A stretch of DNA of 64,000 bases, taken from an uncultured Marinobacter sp. (lineage in GTDB: Bacteria; Pseudomonadota; Gammaproteobacteria; Pseudomonadales; Oleiphilaceae). The translations under genes and the position numbers were made by a program. Below are positions 61,168 through 64,000 of this stretch, piece by piece. The notes under the pieces were generated by a model that had not been told where the DNA came from, ran no database searches, and worked only from the letters and a program-made list of their open reading frames with translations. Position 1 is the stretch's first letter; each line of letters begins with the position of its first letter. The stretch spans positions 248,001-312,000 of the forward strand of contig NZ_CAMYMK010000007.1 in assembly GCF_947259545.1 (NCBI RefSeq), in the 5' to 3' direction.

Positions 61168-61953
61168 TCAGTCTTCCAGTTCGCCCATGCCGGTAATGTT
61201 GAAACCGGCGTCAACGTACATGATTTCACCGGTAATGCCGCTGGCCAGGTCGGAGCTCAGGAAGGCCGCGGCATTGCCCACTTCCGCCGTGGTCACGTTG
61301 CGGCGCAGGGGCGCACGTTTGGCATTTTCTGCCAGCATGCGGCGGAAGCTCTTGATGCCCGAGGCAGCCAGGGTCTTGATTGGGCCAGCGGATATACCGT
61401 TCACCCGGATGCCCTCACGACCCAGGCTGGCAGCCATGTAGCGTACGTTGGCTTCGAGAGAAGCCTTGGCCAGCCCCATAACGTTATAGTTCTGCAGGAC
61501 CTTCTCGGCACCCAGATAGCTTAACGTTAACAGTGAGCTTTTCTCGTGCATCATGCTACGGGCACCCTTGGCGAGCGCGACAAAGCTGTAGGAACTGATG
61601 TCGTGGGCGATCTTGAAACCCTCGCGGGTTGTCACATCCACAAAATTGCCGTCAAGCTCATGAGCCGGGGCATAGCCCACTGCATGAATGATGATATCAA
61701 TGTTATCCCAGTGCTTGCCCAGCTCCTTGAACACATTTTCAATTTCTTCGTCACTGGCAACGTCACAGGGGAAGGTAAGTTGGCTACCCCATCCGTCAGC
61801 AAACTTTTCTACCCGGGACTGAAGCTTTTCATTCTGGTAGGTAAAGGCCAGTTCGGCGCCTTCACGGGCGAACGCTTCCGCGATGCCATAGGCGATAGAA
61901 TGTTTGCTGGCCACGCCAACGATCAGCGCTTTTTTGCCACTGAGTAATCCCAT
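61168..61953 (-). CDS. fabI: Enoyl-ACP reductase FabI (NADH)
   Basis: Last reduction of each fatty acid elongation cycle and the triclosan target. An SDR fold starts with [35 protein letters not shown]. The FabI-specific triad Tyr-x9-Tyr-x6-Lys is visible in [19 protein letters not shown] (near residues 145-163). The C-terminus [19 protein letters not shown] is typical. ATG 61953 is chosen because GGGAGA lies 6 bases upstream; the frame extends 10 codons further without a good ribosome site. Confidence 0.97.
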   Translation of the reverse strand: MGLLSGKKALIVGVASKHSIAYGIAEAFAREGAELAFTYQNEKLQSRVEKFADGWGSQLTFPCDVASDEEIENVFKELGKHWDNIDIIIHAVGYAPAHELDGNFVDVTTREGFKIAHDISSYSFVALAKGARSMMHEKSSLLTLSYLGAEKVLQNYNVMGLAKASLEANVRYMAASLGREGIRVNGISAGPIKTLAASGIKSFRRMLAENAKRAPLRRNVTTAEVGNAAAFLSSDLASGITGEIMYVDAGFNITGMGELED

Positions 61954-62018
61954 AGGTTTTCTCCCTGTAATCTCGGTTTGCATGCATTATCCCTGAAGTG
62001 AATCGATGGGAGTAACGC

Positions 62019-63620
62019 TCAATTGGTCGTAGGCTTTTGATAGAACAGTGCGGCACTCAACAGCTCCTGAGTGTAGCCCTGTTGCGGTGAATGGAATATG
62101 TCCGTCGCATTTCCGTACTCGACCACCTTGCCGTGCTGGAGCACCAGCAGCTTATGGCTCAGTGCCCGAACCACCGAGAGATCGTGACTGATAAAGATAT
62201 AGCTTAGCTGATATCGGGCCTGGATATCCCGCAGCAGATTGATAACCTGCTTCTGCACGGTGCGATCGAGGGCCGAGGTGGGTTCATCGAGTATGATGAT
62301 TTCCGGTTGCAACACCAACGCCCGAGCGATGGCTATACGTTGTCGTTGACCTCCCGAGAACTCATGGGGATATCGATGTCTGGCGTCGGGGTCGAGGCCA
62401 ACATCCAACAGCGCACGGATGACTTTTCGGTCCTGATCCTCCGGGCTGGCCGGGGCGTGGATCTCGAGGCCTTCACGAATGATTTCAGCCACCGACATGC
62501 GCGGACTGAGACTGCCAAAAGGATCCTGGAAAACAATCTGCACACGGCTGCGGTAGGGCCGGAACTGCTTCTGGTCCAGGTGTGCCAGCTCCACACCATC
62601 AAGGCGAATACTGCCGGTGGCGCCGGTGAGCTTCAGCAAAGCGTGACCGATGGTGGTTTTACCACTGCCGCTCTCGCCAACGATACCCAGGGTTTCCCCC
62701 CGTGCAAGCGTGAAGCTGGTCTCGCAGACCGCATGGAAGTAGCTGACGGTGCGACCGAAAAGGCTCTTCTTGGTGGCAAACCGTACATCCAGGTTATCCA
62801 CTTGAAGCAGCGGCTGCTCCGATCGATCCAGACTGAGCGGGGAGTCTGGAGGCTCGGCATCAAGAAGGCGTTGGGTATAGGGATGTTCAGGAGCGGTAAA
62901 CAGCTGTTCAGCAGGTGCCAGTTCCACGAGTTTGCCTCGCTCCATAACGGCGACGCGGTCCGCATAGCGGTGCACAATGGACAGATCGTGGGTGATCAGC
63001 AGGATCGCCATACCGAATTCCTGTTGCAGGTTCCGCAACAACTCCAGAACCTGGCGTTGCACCGTGACATCCAGCGCCGTCGTGGGCTCGTCGGCAATCA
63101 GCAATTCAGGGTCGTTGGCCAGGGCCATCGCGATCATGACCCGCTGTTTCTGGCCGCCGGACAGCTGATGGGGATAACTGGACAGTCGCGATTCTGGCGA
63201 GGGAATGCCCACCATCTCCAGCAGCTCGATGCAGCGTTTTCGTGCCTGCGGGCCACGCAGCCCCTTGTGCAGGGCCAGCGTTTCGCTGACTTGCTTTTCC
63301 ACCGTATGCAGTGGGTTGAGGGACGTCATGGGCTCCTGGAATATCATGCCAATGCGGTGCCCGCGAATCTGTCGCAGCCGCTTGTCGTCGGCTTTCAGTA
63401 GGTCCTCGCCATGAAAGTGAATCTGGCCCGACGGATAGCGGGCATGCCGCTCATCCAGCAGTCGCAGGATGGAAAGTGCCGACACGGATTTTCCGGAGCC
63501 ACTTTCGCCTACCAGCGCCAGCGTCTCTCCCCGGTTGATGTCGATAGAGAGACCATCGACCACCGGTTCGCTCTGGTCGAAATGGATAGAGAGGTCTGAG
63601 ATTTCCAGCAGTTTGGTCAT
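62019..63620 (-). CDS. yejF: Peptide ABC transporter ATP-binding protein, fused double cassette (YejF-like)
   Basis: Two complete ABC modules in one chain of 533 residues. The first has Walker [21 protein letters not shown], signature [16 protein letters not shown] and Walker [13 protein letters not shown]. The second has Walker [20 protein letters not shown], signature [16 protein letters not shown] and Walker [13 protein letters not shown]. Fused cassettes of this type energise the YejABE oligopeptide/microcin C importer. The ATG at 63620 follows the permease stop by one base, so the genes are coupled. Confidence 0.92.
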   Translation of the reverse strand: MTKLLEISDLSIHFDQSEPVVDGLSIDINRGETLALVGESGSGKSVSALSILRLLDERHARYPSGQIHFHGEDLLKADDKRLRQIRGHRIGMIFQEPMTSLNPLHTVEKQVSETLALHKGLRGPQARKRCIELLEMVGIPSPESRLSSYPHQLSGGQKQRVMIAMALANDPELLIADEPTTALDVTVQRQVLELLRNLQQEFGMAILLITHDLSIVHRYADRVAVMERGKLVELAPAEQLFTAPEHPYTQRLLDAEPPDSPLSLDRSEQPLLQVDNLDVRFATKKSLFGRTVSYFHAVCETSFTLARGETLGIVGESGSGKTTIGHALLKLTGATGSIRLDGVELAHLDQKQFRPYRSRVQIVFQDPFGSLSPRMSVAEIIREGLEIHAPASPEDQDRKVIRALLDVGLDPDARHRYPHEFSGGQRQRIAIARALVLQPEIIILDEPTSALDRTVQKQVINLLRDIQARYQLSYIFISHDLSVVRALSHKLLVLQHGKVVEYGNATDIFHSPQQGYTQELLSAALFYQKPTTN

Positions 63621-63621
63621 A

Positions 63622-64000
63622 TCAGTTCTTTCTCGGATCAAAGGCGTCCCGCACGGCTTCGCCTACGAACACCAGAAGGGTGAGCATCACGGAGAGGGAC
63701 ACGAAGGCGGAGATGCCCAGCCAGGGAGCGTGCAGATTGGCTTTGCCCTGGGCAATCAGTTCGCCGAGCGAGGGTGACCCCGAAGGCAGACCAAAGCCGA
63801 GAAAATCCAGCGACGTAAGCCCGGTAATGGCGCCGGTAAGGATAAACGGCAGGAATGTGAGCGTGGCTACCATGGCGTTGGGCAGGATATGGCGGAACAT
63901 GATCTTGCGATTGCCCAGGCCCAGGGCGCGGGCGGCCCGGACGTACTCGAAGTTGCGTGCCCTCAGAAACTCGGCCCGAACGACATCGACCAGCCCCATC
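63622..64000 (-). CDS. yejE: Peptide ABC transporter permease, YejE-like (C-terminal part, partial)
   Basis: The frame runs off the right window edge, so only the last 125 or so residues are seen. They contain the BPD-transport EAA loop RAARALGLGNRKIMFRHILPNAMVATLTFLPFILTGAITGLTSLDFLGFGLP, and the YejE/DppC/OppC-type ending GEAVRDAFDPRKN. The assignment to yejE over oppC/dppC rests on the fused ATPase just downstream. Confidence 0.85.
   Translation of the reverse strand, partial: MGLVDVVRAEFLRARNFEYVRAARALGLGNRKIMFRHILPNAMVATLTFLPFILTGAITGLTSLDFLGFGLPSGSPSLGELIAQGKANLHAPWLGISAFVSLSVMLTLLVFVGEAVRDAFDPRKN

Overview
The window looks like chromosomal DNA of a marine gammaproteobacterium of the Marinobacter / Pseudomonas-relative type. 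This is inferred from protein resemblance and from gene orders familiar from pseudomonads: cysB-cysH-thrH-pabB, prmB-aroC-MFS, leuC-leuD-leuB-asd-fimV-truA-trpF...accD-folC-dedD-cvpA-purF-metZ, and ftsK-lolA-rarA-serS. Coding density is high and GC is moderate. I see no tRNA or rRNA gene, no CRISPR array, no transposase and no prophage.

Layout. Positions 1-4.8 kb hold the 3' end of hrpA, a FabH-like ketoacyl synthase, a thioesterase divergent from mlaA, and a DUF3336/patatin lipase. At 4.9-9.5 kb is a tightly overlapping exeA-exeB-dinG set. Between dinG and a large MalT-like LuxR regulator, 254 bases carry a perfect CRP/Vfr-type palindrome followed by a compact five-hairpin RNA candidate with its own terminator. 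At 12.7-16.7 kb is a sulfur/amino-acid/folate block (cysB, Fe-S type cysH, thrH, pabB). At 16.8-19.3 kb are three exported proteins of unknown role, one FilA-like (DUF6160) and preceded by a second CRP/Vfr-like site. At 19.5-27.3 kb come DUF58, TgpA transglutaminase, holB, pilZ, an alpha/beta hydrolase, a DUF4892 protein and a second patatin. At 27.3-32.6 kb are prmB, aroC, an MFS transporter with no canonical start codon, pilU (minus) and a LysR regulator (minus).

The intergenic space before leuC carries a 22-base perfect inverted repeat around a 53-base core, probably an interspersed repeat. Then follow the leucine genes, asd, a three-hairpin terminator region, fimV and truA. A translationally close set runs trpF-trpB-trpA-accD-folC-dedD-cvpA-purF-metZ-ftsK-lolA-rarA-serS and a stand-alone SUMT (cobA type). 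The window ends with aroG-type DAHP synthase (minus), a DUF1631 protein, fabI (minus) and the yejF/yejE end of a peptide ABC transporter operon (minus).

Themes. Several genes belong to type IV pilus/twitching biology (pilZ, pilU, fimV, possibly the FilA-like protein), to envelope lipid maintenance (mlaA, two patatins, lolA, fabI, accD) and to amino-acid synthesis. Most of the sequence is conserved housekeeping. The most promising undescribed elements are non-coding: the CRP-linked structured RNA at about 9.49-9.71 kb, the CRP-linked FilA-like locus, and the 32.7 kb inverted repeat. All functional statements rest on reading the sequence and on general knowledge of protein families; no database search was run.
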